Below, in pieces: positions 26,731 through 35,531 of a stretch of DNA of 64,000 nt; within the stretch, counting starts at the first letter, position 1; each line of letters opens with the position of its first letter. Below the pieces are notes generated by a model that made no database searches, was not told the DNA's origin, and worked only from the letters and a program-made list of their open reading frames with translations. Source of the DNA: Pseudofrankia saprophytica. Lineage in GTDB: Bacteria; Actinomycetota; Actinomycetes; Frankiales; Frankiaceae. The DNA lies in NCBI RefSeq assembly GCF_000235425.2, contig NZ_KI912266.1:1457900-1521899 (forward strand), read 5' to 3'. The position numbers were made by a program, and so were the translations under genes.

Positions 26731-27908
26731 CGGCGTAGTCCCCTTCCCACAAGCTCGGTCGCGGCCCTGGCGGCCGGCGCGACGTCGGCGAACACCTCGA
26801 GGTGGCGAGCGGCGGCACGCTCCCAGGTGAGCTCGGCGAGCACCAGCGCGCGCAGCCGCGCGCCGCGCTGGGCCAGTGCGTCGGGCCGGGCGAGCAGCTG
26901 GCGCAGCCCGGCGGCCAGGCCGGGCGCCGTCGCCTCCACCACCAGCCCGCCCCCGCACCGCGCCACCTCGTCGAAACCGCAGGTATCAGTGATGAGCACC
27001 GGTGTGCCGTTCACCCCGGCCTCCAGGGCGACGATCGACATCGCCTCCCGCCGCGACGGCACGACCAGCAGCGACGCCGCTCGCAGCGCCTCCGTGCGCT
27101 CGGCGCCGGCGACGACGCCGACGAACCGGACCGCGTCGGCCACCCCGAGCGCCGAGGCCCTGGCGTGTAGCTCCGCGGCGAGCCCCTCGTCCGGCCCGGC
27201 GAGCACCAGCAGCCAGCCGTCGGCGGCCGCGTCGGACGCCGCGAACGCCTCGACCAGCAGGTCGACGCCTTTGATCCGGTTGAGCCGACCGAGGAAGAGC
27301 AGGTAGCGGCGGCCGGCGAGGTCGTGCCGGCGCAGAAACGCCCCGCCCGCGTCCCGCTCGTGGTCGGCGGCGGACACCCCGTTGGGGATCACCCGCACGG
27401 CGGCCGAATCGCGGCCGTACCGCGCGAAGTCCGCCGTCTCGTCGGCGGTGACGGCGATCGCCGCCGCCGCGTCGCGCACCATCCGAGTACCGACGGCCGC
27501 GTTGTAGGCGCGCTTCGCGACGCGGCTGCGGCCAGCGACCGGCAGTGAGCCGCATGGCGAGACCACCCACGGGACGTCGTGGCGGCGGGCGGCGCGGTAA
27601 CCGAGGGCGCCCAGTGCCGTCCAGTGCCCGAACAGATGCACGACGTCGGCGGCGGCGACCCGTTCGGCCACCCGATCCGGCCGCGCCGGCACGTAGAAAC
27701 GGCGGTTCGGGCAGGGCACCGTGGTCAGCGCGGCGGGAGCCAGCGACCCGATCCGGGTGTCGGTCAGGTCGAGATCGAGGGTGAGCAACTCGGCGCGCAG
27801 GTCCGGCTCCCCGGCCCGCGCGTAGGCGCGGGTCAGCTGGTAGGCCCGCTCGGCCAGGCCGCCGCCACGGCGGGCGTCGGCCATCATCACCACTGTCAGC
27901 ACCCGCAC
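26721..27908 (-). CDS. GT4-type glycosyltransferase
   Basis: 395 residues. GT-B fold with N-terminal MADARRGGGLAERAYQLTRA and VVHLFGHWTALG, and C-terminal FLGRLNRIKGVDLLVEAFA, LAGPDEG and SRREAMSIVALEAGVNGTPV, the E-x7-E motif of GT4 retaining enzymes. It should add a hexose to the repeat unit. Overlaps the SDR gene upstream by 13 bp and the WbuB-like gene downstream by 10 bp, so the operon is tightly coupled. Donor and acceptor are unknown. Confidence 0.88.
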   Translation of the reverse strand: MRVLTVVMMADARRGGGLAERAYQLTRAYARAGEPDLRAELLTLDLDLTDTRIGSLAPAALTTVPCPNRRFYVPARPDRVAERVAAADVVHLFGHWTALGALGYRAARRHDVPWVVSPCGSLPVAGRSRVAKRAYNAAVGTRMVRDAAAAIAVTADETADFARYGRDSAAVRVIPNGVSAADHERDAGGAFLRRHDLAGRRYLLFLGRLNRIKGVDLLVEAFAASDAAADGWLLVLAGPDEGLAAELHARASALGVADAVRFVGVVAGAERTEALRAASLLVVPSRREAMSIVALEAGVNGTPVLITDTCGFDEVARCGGGLVVEATAPGLAAGLRQLLARPDALAQRGARLRALVLAELTWERAAARHLEVFADVAPAARAATELVGRGLRRCG

Positions 27909-29008
27909 GGCGCGCCACCCCCAGAGGCGATGTCGGCCTCACCGCCCGCGCCGATGCCCCCGGCGCGGGCTCGGTCCGGGAACTGGCCGTCGACGATCTG
28001 GGCGATCTCGTCGGCCAGCGCGCGCGGAGCGGCGAACCCGGCAGCCCGCAGCGCCGCGGAGCTGTACCACTGCCCCGGCCGAGGGCGGCCGATCACCAGG
28101 GCAGCGCCGTCGACCGCCGCCGTAGGCAATGGCAACCGCCACAGCGCGGGCAGGCCGGCGAGCCGCCGGACGGCGTCCTGCATGGCCGCGTAGTCGACGT
28201 TCGCCCGCGCCAGCGCCGCACCCGCGCGGCCCAGATCGTCGACGACGTTGAACACCGCCCGGCGCGCGACCAGCGGGGTGTCGAGCGCGAACCGGACGGC
28301 GGCGGCGGCATTGCCCGCCGTCACGTAGGACACGGGGGTGCCCCGCCGGAGCGAGCCGAGCGCGGCCGCCCGGACCGGTCTGCGCAGCGCATCAAAGATC
28401 GGCTGGTATGAGGTCGGCCGCTGGGCGGAGATCACCGAGCCCATCCGTAGCACCACCAGCTCGCAGTCGGCGCGCAACTCTGTCAGCCACGGTTGCTCCG
28501 CGGCGAGCTTGGCTCGGGCATAGGCCGAGCGAGGCCGGCAGGCCGTGGTCTCCTCGACCAGGCCACGGTGGCGCGGTCCATACACCGAGACCGTGCTGAT
28601 CAGCACCATCCGTGTGATCTGCGGGCAGGCATTGACCGCGGACAGCAGGTTGAGCGACATCGTCACCGCCTGCTCGGGGTCACCAAAGTTGTGCGCCAGG
28701 TGGCAGAGTGCCGTGCCCGCCGGTGCGTCGAGGGCCTTGAGATGGTGGGTGACCAGCGCCCCGGCGGCGAGATCCACCGAGGCCCAGCGCTCGTACGCGG
28801 CGAGCACCTCCGGTCGGCGCCGGCCGAGCAGCACCACGCCCCGGCCGGCGAGCGCCGCCCGGACGTGGCCGCCGAGGAACCCCCTGCCCCCGGTGAGCAC
28901 CACCTCTGACCCGGCCAGATCTCGCCGGGGGCCGGGCACCGGTGTCGCGACCGGCAGCGCCGCACTCGTGGCGAGCGGCCGGGCGAGGTACTCCGCGGGC
29001 TTATCCAC
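27896..29008 (-). CDS. NAD-dependent epimerase/dehydratase (extended SDR)
   Basis: About 370 residues from GTG 29008. GGRGFLGGHV binds the cofactor, LISTVSVYGPRHRG carries the active-site Ser/Thr, and SAYARAKLAAE the Y-x3-K pair. Length and layout match nucleotide-sugar epimerases such as the GalE branch, although the sugar is unknown. The frame extends to 29188, but the extra residues are Arg/Pro-rich and GTG 29008 lies closest to a purine box (AAGAAG) in a locally AT-richer stretch. First gene of the minus-strand operon running to 23293. Confidence 0.75.
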   Translation of the reverse strand: MDKPAEYLARPLATSAALPVATPVPGPRRDLAGSEVVLTGGRGFLGGHVRAALAGRGVVLLGRRRPEVLAAYERWASVDLAAGALVTHHLKALDAPAGTALCHLAHNFGDPEQAVTMSLNLLSAVNACPQITRMVLISTVSVYGPRHRGLVEETTACRPRSAYARAKLAAEQPWLTELRADCELVVLRMGSVISAQRPTSYQPIFDALRRPVRAAALGSLRRGTPVSYVTAGNAAAAVRFALDTPLVARRAVFNVVDDLGRAGAALARANVDYAAMQDAVRRLAGLPALWRLPLPTAAVDGAALVIGRPRPGQWYSSAALRAAGFAAPRALADEIAQIVDGQFPDRARAGGIGAGGEADIASGGGAPCGC

Positions 29009-29090
29009 GTCACTTCTTGTATCACTTGCAACACTTAAAGTGACTGACCTGTGATGGCGAGGGCAGAGCCGAGTTCCGTACCGCCCCGGA

Positions 29091-29747
29091 CTAGCGCGTC
29101 TGTGGTGTGGGGCGTGGCGTGGGGACGCCGGTCCGGGTAGCCCTGGCCGGGACGTCGATTTCACCACCGCCAGCGACCTGGCCGGCACGAGAGGACCGCA
29201 ACGGGGCCGCCGGCACGCCGCCGACCCGGGCGCCGGCGGCCACGTCGGAGGTCACCACCGCACCTGCTCCGACGATGGCGCCGTCGCCGACGGTGACGCC
29301 GCGCAGGACGGTGGCCTTGGCCCCCAGCCACACGTCGCGGCCGACCCTCACCGGTGACGCCGCGAACCGCATCGCGGAGGCTGGGACTCCGGGTGCGACC
29401 ACGTGGTCCTGGTCGCGGACCACACTCATCTCCGCCAGCAGACTGCCGGCGCCTATCACCACCTGCCGGCGGGCGACCACCACGGAGTGGGGACCGACGA
29501 AGTCCGCGCCGAGGTCCAGGAGTGCTCCGTCCTCGACCTCGAGATGGACGTCGCGGGCGAGGACGGCTCCCCGGATGATCATCGTCCCGCGTGGGGCGCA
29601 GAGAATCACGCAGCGTGGCCCGAGGAAGGAATCGAACCCTATCCGGACCCCCGGCTGTGTCATCCGCAGCAGGATGATCCTCGTCCACGAGGCGACCCGC
29701 GCCGTGCCACGCAGGCAACGCCGCACGGCATGCGCGTAGGCGGCCAT
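29091..29747 (-). CDS. Hexapeptide-repeat acyltransferase (LbH family)
   Basis: 218 residues from ATG 29747. Imperfect hexapeptide repeats run from about residue 35 to 185: [22 protein letters not shown], then [33 protein letters not shown] and [19 protein letters not shown]. This left-handed beta helix is found in O- and N-acetyltransferases such as maltose acetyltransferase and CapG-like capsule acetylases. It likely decorates a sugar of the polymer, using acetyl-CoA. Its ATG overlaps the GT2 stop by one base (TGATG). The C-terminal 35 residues are low complexity. Confidence 0.85.
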   Translation of the reverse strand: MAAYAHAVRRCLRGTARVASWTRIILLRMTQPGVRIGFDSFLGPRCVILCAPRGTMIIRGAVLARDVHLEVEDGALLDLGADFVGPHSVVVARRQVVIGAGSLLAEMSVVRDQDHVVAPGVPASAMRFAASPVRVGRDVWLGAKATVLRGVTVGDGAIVGAGAVVTSDVAAGARVGGVPAAPLRSSRAGQVAGGGEIDVPARATRTGVPTPRPTPQTR

Positions 29748-30790
29748 CAGGCCGGTGGTCCCGACGTCGTCCGCCGTCCTGTCGGGGCCGCGGCGCGTCC
29801 CCAGCGCGTCGGTCGTGGCTCGTCCGGCAGCGGGGAGTCGGCCGGCGGCAGCGGTCCGACGCCGTCCACCAGGCCGTGCCCATACGAACGGCAGCGGGAA
29901 AGCCCGCGTCCATGTACCAGGTCGGAGACCGCGTAGCGGGGAAGCGCGAGGAATGCCAGCCAGAGCGCGACGGCGCGGGCCCGCCAGGGGTGGCCGTGGA
30001 TCCGTGCGAACCAGAGGCGGTTGCGCACCGTGTAGTACGCGTATGCGTTGCTGGGGACGGTCCCACCGCCGGTGTGCCAGGCCTGGTAGGGGCTGACCAT
30101 GACCCGCCAGCCGGCGGCGGCGGCGCGGTGCGCCAGGTCGGTCTCCTCGTAGTAGAGGAAGTAACGGGTGTCCATCGGTACCTGGCGGTGGCACTCGGCT
30201 CGCACGAAGAGGATCGCGCCGGGCACGAACACGACGTCCGCCGGCTCGGGGCGCCCTCGGCGACGGCGGCGCGGCACCGTGAACAGCGGAGTCAGGCGGT
30301 CCGCTCCGGGGTGAATCCCGTCCGCGTTGAGCAGGGTGGGGCCGACGATGCCGACGCCTTCGCGGGAAACGAGATCGAGGCACGCCAGGACCGTCCGCTC
30401 GGGCAGCAGCACGTCATTGTTGAGCAGCAGGTACACGTCGGTGTCCTGCCGGGCGTCAGCGCCGAACCGGAAGCCGCCGGCGAACCCGAGGTTGGCCTCG
30501 GGAACGAGCCAGTTGGCGGCAGCCGGCAGATCGCCCGGGCGGGTACTTCCATCGTTGGCGACGACGATCACGTCCGTCACCGTGGACATCTCGTCGAGCC
30601 GTCGGGCAAGTTCCACGGTCGGCTCGGTCGGTCCCCAGTGCACGATGACGGCGGTCGTCCGCGGCTCCCGGGCTGTCGGGTCCAGGGCGTCGACCGCGCG
30701 GTCAACGAGTGGCGGGTCCGTCCCGTCCGCGGTGCCAAGGGACTGTTCGCGGCCGTCGACCTTGGGTGGGGAAATCGTCCGCAGGCTCAT
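29747..30790 (-). CDS. GT2-type glycosyltransferase (rhamnosyltransferase-like)
   Basis: About 347 residues. GT-A fold: [42 protein letters not shown] (the DXD-like NND) and [20 protein letters not shown]. These five blocks are the standard features of WsaE/RfbF-like inverting GT2 enzymes, many of them rhamnosyltransferases. ATG at 30788-30790 is preferred: GGAGG lies 10 bases upstream, whereas the GTG at 30829 lacks a ribosome site. The conserved part begins near residue 45; the first 40 are variable. Followed by the acyltransferase with TGATG coupling; together they form a two-gene operon. Confidence 0.88.
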   Translation of the reverse strand: MSLRTISPPKVDGREQSLGTADGTDPPLVDRAVDALDPTAREPRTTAVIVHWGPTEPTVELARRLDEMSTVTDVIVVANDGSTRPGDLPAAANWLVPEANLGFAGGFRFGADARQDTDVYLLLNNDVLLPERTVLACLDLVSREGVGIVGPTLLNADGIHPGADRLTPLFTVPRRRRRGRPEPADVVFVPGAILFVRAECHRQVPMDTRYFLYYEETDLAHRAAAAGWRVMVSPYQAWHTGGGTVPSNAYAYYTVRNRLWFARIHGHPWRARAVALWLAFLALPRYAVSDLVHGRGLSRCRSYGHGLVDGVGPLPPADSPLPDEPRPTRWGRAAAPTGRRTTSGPPA

Positions 30791-31126
30791 CGCACCTTGA
30801 CCTCCAGGCGGGACACGCAGATGTGTCACCGAATCTTTACTATCAGTGATCGAGCGTAGGCCAGCTGGCTGTCAATCCGAGGCTCGCTGGGAAGCGTGTC
30901 GCAGGTCGGTCGCGTGGCACGCGGCCGCGGCCAGGCGGTCTGTGGGCCGGCTGACGTCACCGACCGGGAAGTCGTGGCCGGAGGCCACCGGCCAGGGTGC
31001 CGGCGGCGGCGTGGGCTGTCGAGGATCTCAGACTTCGTGGCCTAGTGTAATTTGACAACTACTCTGTGTAGCAGGGTTGTGGGTGTGTCCGCGCTGGGAA
31101 CCCGAGACGATCAGAGGAGCGGCTGG
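30791..31126. promoter_or_regulatory. Divergent promoter region of GT2 and SDR genes
   Basis: 336 bases without a gene. On the plus strand a consensus -35 TTGACA is seen at 31052-31057, followed by a short inverted repeat CTAC-TCTGT-GTAG (31059-31071) that could be a regulator site; no good -10 follows, the best being GGTTGT at 31075-31080. The minus-strand side has an AT-rich stretch around 30830-30850, a likely promoter for the GT2 operon. GAGGAGCGG precedes the ATG at 31127. Confidence 0.45.
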
Positions 31127-32176
31127 ATGGCGAAGGTCGTGGTGTTCGGCGCCACCGGGTTCGTCGGGCGAGCGGTAGCCGAGGCGATCGCCGCCTCAGG
31201 CGACGAGGTGACGCCGTTGCCTGCCCATCGGCTGCGCGCCAGGCCGACCCGCGTTGTCGAACTGGCGGACTTCCTCGCGGCGACGGCCGCCGGAGACGCT
31301 GCGGCCAGGCAGACAGGCTCATCGACGGCGTCGGGTTTCGATACGACGTTCGACGGGGTGCTCAGGACTGGACTTGTCGACGCCAGCCTCGTCGACGACG
31401 TGGCCGCCTCGCTGAACGGGCATGACGTCGTCGTCAACGCGGCCGGGCTGCCGGACGCGGCGGCGCCCGCGACGCCCGAGCTGTTCGGCGCGAACGCGCT
31501 GTGGCCCCTCGTCCTTGGCCTGGCCTGCGAACGTGCCGGGGTCGCTCGGCTCGTCCACGTGAGCACCGCCGCGGTCCAGGGCAGGATCCGGGTCCTCGAT
31601 GACAGGCCGCGGTATGCGCCGGTCAGCCCGTACGCGGAGGCGAAGGCGCTCGGGGAACGACTGCTCACCGGCCTCGCCGGGACCAGCCGGCTGTCGGTCA
31701 TTCTGTTTCGGCCTCCGTCGGTGCACGGAGCGGGACGGGACCTCACCCGGGCATTCGCCCGGTGGTGCGACCGTTTCCCGTTGGTCGTCAGCGGACGAGG
31801 GGACCAGCCGGTTCCGGTGGCTCTGATCGGCAACGTCGCGGCGGCGCTCGCGGCGCTCGTGACAGCCGACGACCCGCCCCTGATCGTGTCGCACCCGTCC
31901 GAGGGACACACGGTCCGCTCGCTCTACGGGTCGTTCGCGCCGGGCCGGCGAATCTGGTCGCTGCCGCCGGGGGTGGTCCGTGCGGTCCTGCGCGCGCTGG
32001 AGCCCGTGGGCCGGGTCTTCCCTCCGGTGGCGGCGGCGAGCCGGCGCCCGGAGCTGCTGTTGCTCGGCCAGGCGCAGGCAACCAGTTGGCTTGAGGGCCA
32101 GCGGTTCGTGCTGCCACTCGGGCACGCCGAGTGGGCCGAGCTGGCCCGCCGCAGCCGTGCGGGCCTGGCGGCCTGA
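31127..32176 (+). CDS. NAD-dependent epimerase/dehydratase (extended SDR)
   Basis: 349 residues. VVVFGATGFVGRAVAEAI binds the cofactor, VHVSTAAVQGR carries the catalytic Ser/Thr and SPYAEAKALGE the Y-x3-K. It resembles nucleotide-sugar 4-epimerase/dehydratase proteins, and also 3-beta-hydroxysteroid dehydrogenase-like SDRs, so the substrate is open. The ATG at 31127 follows GAGGAG; the frame extends upstream to TTG 31052, which overlaps the candidate -35 and is less likely. First gene before the 2-epimerase, 41 bases ahead of its start. Confidence 0.8.
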   Translation: MAKVVVFGATGFVGRAVAEAIAASGDEVTPLPAHRLRARPTRVVELADFLAATAAGDAAARQTGSSTASGFDTTFDGVLRTGLVDASLVDDVAASLNGHDVVVNAAGLPDAAAPATPELFGANALWPLVLGLACERAGVARLVHVSTAAVQGRIRVLDDRPRYAPVSPYAEAKALGERLLTGLAGTSRLSVILFRPPSVHGAGRDLTRAFARWCDRFPLVVSGRGDQPVPVALIGNVAAALAALVTADDPPLIVSHPSEGHTVRSLYGSFAPGRRIWSLPPGVVRAVLRALEPVGRVFPPVAAASRRPELLLLGQAQATSWLEGQRFVLPLGHAEWAELARRSRAGLAA

Positions 32177-32217
32177 TCACCTTCCGCACCGGACCGACGT
32201 ATTCGGGAGAGGCGCCG

Positions 32218-33375
32218 ATGTCGCTCGACCGCCTGAAAGTCATGATCACGGTGGGCACGAGGCCGGAGGTCATCAAGCTGAGCCGGGTGATCGCCGAGCT
32301 CGAGCGGCACCTTGATGTCTGCCTCGTCCACTCCGGTCAGAACTACGACCACGAGCTGAACCAGCTCTTCTTCGAGGAGCTGGAGGTCCGCAAGCCAGAC
32401 CATTTCCTCGACGCCGTCGGCGCCACCGCCGCCGAGACGATCGGGCAGGTAATCGCGCGGGCGGACGCGGTGATGGCCGCGGAAAACCCGGATGCCCTTC
32501 TCCTCTACGGAGACACGAACACCTGTCTTTCCGTGATCCCGGCGAAGCGGCGCCACATTCCCGTTTTCCACATGGAGGCGGGTAATCGGTGTTTCGACGA
32601 CCGTGTACCTGAGGAGATCAACAGGCGGCTCGTGGACCACCTCAGCGACGTGAACCTCCCGTTGACCGAGCACGCCCGCCGGCACCTGCTCGCCGAGGGC
32701 CTGCCGCCGGAACGGACGTTCGTGACCGGCTCGCCGATGAATGAGGTTCTCACCTACTACCGGCCGGGTATCGATCGCAGCGATATCCTGTCGGTGCTGG
32801 GGCTGCGCGCCGGCGAGTACATGGTGGTCAGCGCGCACCGCGAGGAGAACGTCGACCAGCCGGAACTACTGCGCGCCCTGCTGGTGACGCTCGACCGGCT
32901 CGCCGTCACGTACCAGGTTCCGGTCATCGTGACCACGCATCCGCGCACCCGCGACCGGCTGGAGGAATTGCGCCGCGACGGGGCGGCGGTCGCGCTCGAC
33001 GAACGGGTGCGATTCTGCAAGCCGTTCGGCCTCTTCGACTACGTAGCGCTGCAACGCGATGCCCGTTGTGTCGTTTCGGACAGCGGGACGATCACAGAGG
33101 AGTCCTCGCTCCTCGGCTTTCCCGCCGTCATGATCCGGGCGGCGCACGAACGGCCCGAGGGTATGGACCACGGCGTGCTCGTGTCGAGCGTCCTGCACCC
33201 GGACAGGGTGCTGGCCGCGGTCGAGCTCATGACGACGCCGAACCGGTCGCACCCGCGTATCGTCACGGACTACGACGTCGACGACGTCTCGCGGCGAGTT
33301 CTGCACATCATCATGAGCTACGTCGACAACGTCCGCCGGACGGTCTGGTACGAGCGTCCTGGGATCCTGTCCTGA
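32218..33375 (+). CDS. UDP-HexNAc 2-epimerase (WecB/FnlC/WbjD family)
   Basis: 385 residues. Family blocks: ITVGTRPEVIKLSRVI, HSGQNYDHELNQLFFEEL, LLLYGDTNTCLSVIPAKR, PVFHMEAGNRCFDDRVPEE and VVSAHREENVD. The catalytic Asp, two Glu and His of WecB are present in these blocks. The tail (IVTDYDVDDVSRRVLHIIMSY) is the form found in WbjD/WbvD rather than in WecB itself. It would invert C2 of the UDP-L-sugar to finish UDP-L-QuiNAc or UDP-L-FucNAc made by the genes at 23293-25402. ATG 32218 has GGGAGAGG upstream. Confidence 0.88.
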   Translation: MSLDRLKVMITVGTRPEVIKLSRVIAELERHLDVCLVHSGQNYDHELNQLFFEELEVRKPDHFLDAVGATAAETIGQVIARADAVMAAENPDALLLYGDTNTCLSVIPAKRRHIPVFHMEAGNRCFDDRVPEEINRRLVDHLSDVNLPLTEHARRHLLAEGLPPERTFVTGSPMNEVLTYYRPGIDRSDILSVLGLRAGEYMVVSAHREENVDQPELLRALLVTLDRLAVTYQVPVIVTTHPRTRDRLEELRRDGAAVALDERVRFCKPFGLFDYVALQRDARCVVSDSGTITEESSLLGFPAVMIRAAHERPEGMDHGVLVSSVLHPDRVLAAVELMTTPNRSHPRIVTDYDVDDVSRRVLHIIMSYVDNVRRTVWYERPGILS

Positions 33376-33731
33376 ACCATCACCGGCGCGCGGAGACCGG
33401 CGAACGCCACGGCGTGCTCCACGGCGACTGGCGCGCGCAGGCATACCGTCAATATCGACGATCGCCGTTCGCGCACTTGTTGGACATTGGTCGACACATA
33501 TTGCCATTTGGTAATTGATCGGCCGCTCGAAGCCGTACCCCATGGCATTGGTATTCGAGCCCGGAATGTGGCCATCCATTGCGTGCGGCGGGGCCTTCGG
33601 CGCGCCTCCCCCGGCTTCGACACAACGACCGTACTGTCACTCCAGGTAGTCGATTGCTCTCTTGGAGAGACCAAGGTGGCGGGTGGCCGGTGTCGGTCGC
33701 ACGTGCCACCACGGAAAGGAGAAGCGAGCCT
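33376..33731. other. Spacer with AT-rich stretch upstream of the BY-kinase
   Basis: No gene is supported. Around 33470-33520 the sequence is much less GC-rich than its surroundings (TTGGACATTGG, CATATTGCC), so the promoter of the Wzz/BY-kinase probably lies here, but I cannot fix -35 and -10. GGAAAGGAG (33713-33721) is the ribosome site for GTG 33732. Confidence 0.4.
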
Positions 33732-35402
33732 GTGGAGACGGACCCCACCGCGGACACTCGGGGCGATCTTGCCCGCAGTGGTCGGAGCCTGCTCGCGCTG
33801 CTTGCGCGGCGATGGCACCTGCTACTTGTCGTGACCATCCTGTTCGGCTCGACTGGGTTCCTGTTCGCCTCGCTCCAGTCGACGCTGTACTCGAGCAGCG
33901 CGACCATGCTTCTCAACGACCCGCGCATCTCCAGCGTGTTCAACGACAACAACCGCTTTATCGGCGACCCGTCGCGGTATGTCCGTTCCCAGGCGCGCTA
34001 TCTCACCTCCACCGAGGTGCTCACGACCGCCCGTTCGCTCCTTCACAACCGGCTCACCGTCGACCAGCTGCGCGGCCGCGTGCAGGCGACCTCCTCGGAC
34101 CAGCTCGACCAGGTCAGCGTGACCGCCACCGACCCGACGGCCGAGGGCGCCGCCGCCGTGGCCAATGCCGTCTGCCAGGCCTACCGCCAGACCATCCGGA
34201 ACCTGACCCAGACGAACGCGAAGTCCACCACCGACGAGCTCGACCAGACGATCGCCGACCTGCGCGGACGTATCAGCGACCTGGACGAGCAGCTGAACTC
34301 GGGCGAGGGCCCGGCCGACCCGAGCCTGTCCGCCGCCAGGCAGGCCGCGGCCACCCAGCTGCTGACGCTGCAGAGCCGGGCTGACGAGATCGCGGTGGAC
34401 ACCGCGACGTACGGCGACGGCGTGCAGATGTTCGAGCAGGCGAACCCGCCGAGCGCGCCGGCGCAGCCCAGGCCGCTGCGCGCGGTCGTCGTAGGCGCCT
34501 TCCTGGGGTTCTTGCTCGCCGCCGCCGCGGTGTGGTGGCGCGATGAGTTCCGCCGTAAGGCGGACGAGAAGCAGGACCCGGCGGCCATTCTCGGCGTCCC
34601 GTTGCTCGGTGACGTCCCCGAGTTCGCCGTCTCCACCGGCGGGCGGGCGCTGCCCGCCGCGCGCGAACCCACGTCCCCGGCGGCCGAGGCCTACAACTTC
34701 CTCGTGGAGAGCATCGGGTTCGCGCTTGCCGCCGAGGGCGGCGGCAGCGTTGTCGCGGTGACCAGCCCACGCTCTGGTGATGGCAAGACGGTGACCGCGC
34801 TCAACCTCGCGATCGCGATGGCGCGCGACGATCGCAAGGTGGCGGTCGTCGACGGTGACGAGCGGATGCGGGGGCTGACCGGGCTCGCCGCAGTCTCCCA
34901 CGAGCCGGGCCTGTCCGACCTGGGCGGCGACGTGTCGGTAAGCGCCGCCGTGCGCCACCTCGACCTCGACGGTGCCGAGGCGCTCGACGTGGTGCCCGCC
35001 GGGACGGCGCTCGACGACCCGGCCAGCTTCTTCCGGACCGGCCGGTTCCGCCGCGCGGTCGGCCGGCTGCGCAGCCACGCCGACGTCGTCATCGTCGACT
35101 CGCCGCCGCTGCTGGCGGCCAGCGAAGCGGCCGCGATCGCCTCGCAGGCCGATGCGGTGGTGCTGGTGGTCGGGCGCGGGACGCCGCTGCGGGTACTCAC
35201 CGAGGCCCGCCACCGACTGGAGTTCGTCGGCACGCCGGTGCTCGGCTACGTCTTCAACAAGTCGGTCGGGTCCGGGCGGCGCTACGGCTACGGCTACGGC
35301 TACGGGCGTTCGGCGGCCCGATCCGCAACGGCACCGTCTGGCCGCCACCGGGTTCCCGACCAGCGGCTCGATGAGGACAGCTCGGTCAAGACCAGCCGAT
35401 GA
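33732..35402 (+). CDS. Wzz-type chain-length protein fused to a BY-kinase
   Basis: 556 residues. Wzz part: membrane helix about 28-48, an extracellular helical region with LDQVSVTATDPTAEGAAAVANAV and a second helix about 250-268. Cytoplasmic part: Walker A SPRSGDGKT (345-353), Walker A' VVDGD (372-376) and Walker B VIVDSPP (453-459), the tyrosine-kinase fold of Wzc/CpsD. A tyrosine cluster YGYGYGYG at 518-525 gives the autophosphorylation tail, coded by a TACGGC tandem repeat at 35282-35304. Such proteins set polymer length together with Wzy. GTG start with GGAAAGGAG. Confidence 0.9.
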   Translation: METDPTADTRGDLARSGRSLLALLARRWHLLLVVTILFGSTGFLFASLQSTLYSSSATMLLNDPRISSVFNDNNRFIGDPSRYVRSQARYLTSTEVLTTARSLLHNRLTVDQLRGRVQATSSDQLDQVSVTATDPTAEGAAAVANAVCQAYRQTIRNLTQTNAKSTTDELDQTIADLRGRISDLDEQLNSGEGPADPSLSAARQAAATQLLTLQSRADEIAVDTATYGDGVQMFEQANPPSAPAQPRPLRAVVVGAFLGFLLAAAAVWWRDEFRRKADEKQDPAAILGVPLLGDVPEFAVSTGGRALPAAREPTSPAAEAYNFLVESIGFALAAEGGGSVVAVTSPRSGDGKTVTALNLAIAMARDDRKVAVVDGDERMRGLTGLAAVSHEPGLSDLGGDVSVSAAVRHLDLDGAEALDVVPAGTALDDPASFFRTGRFRRAVGRLRSHADVVIVDSPPLLAASEAAAIASQADAVVLVVGRGTPLRVLTEARHRLEFVGTPVLGYVFNKSVGSGRRYGYGYGYGRSAARSATAPSGRHRVPDQRLDEDSSVKTSR

Positions 35403-35531
35403 CGATCGACCCGGCGCCGCGGCTTCCGCGGCTCGGCCGCGCCAACCCAGGCCCTCAAGGAGCCCGGGACGGCTCATCCCCGCCGCCCGCGCGGCCGGAA
35501 CACGCATGGCGCCTCGAGGAAGGGCGAACCG

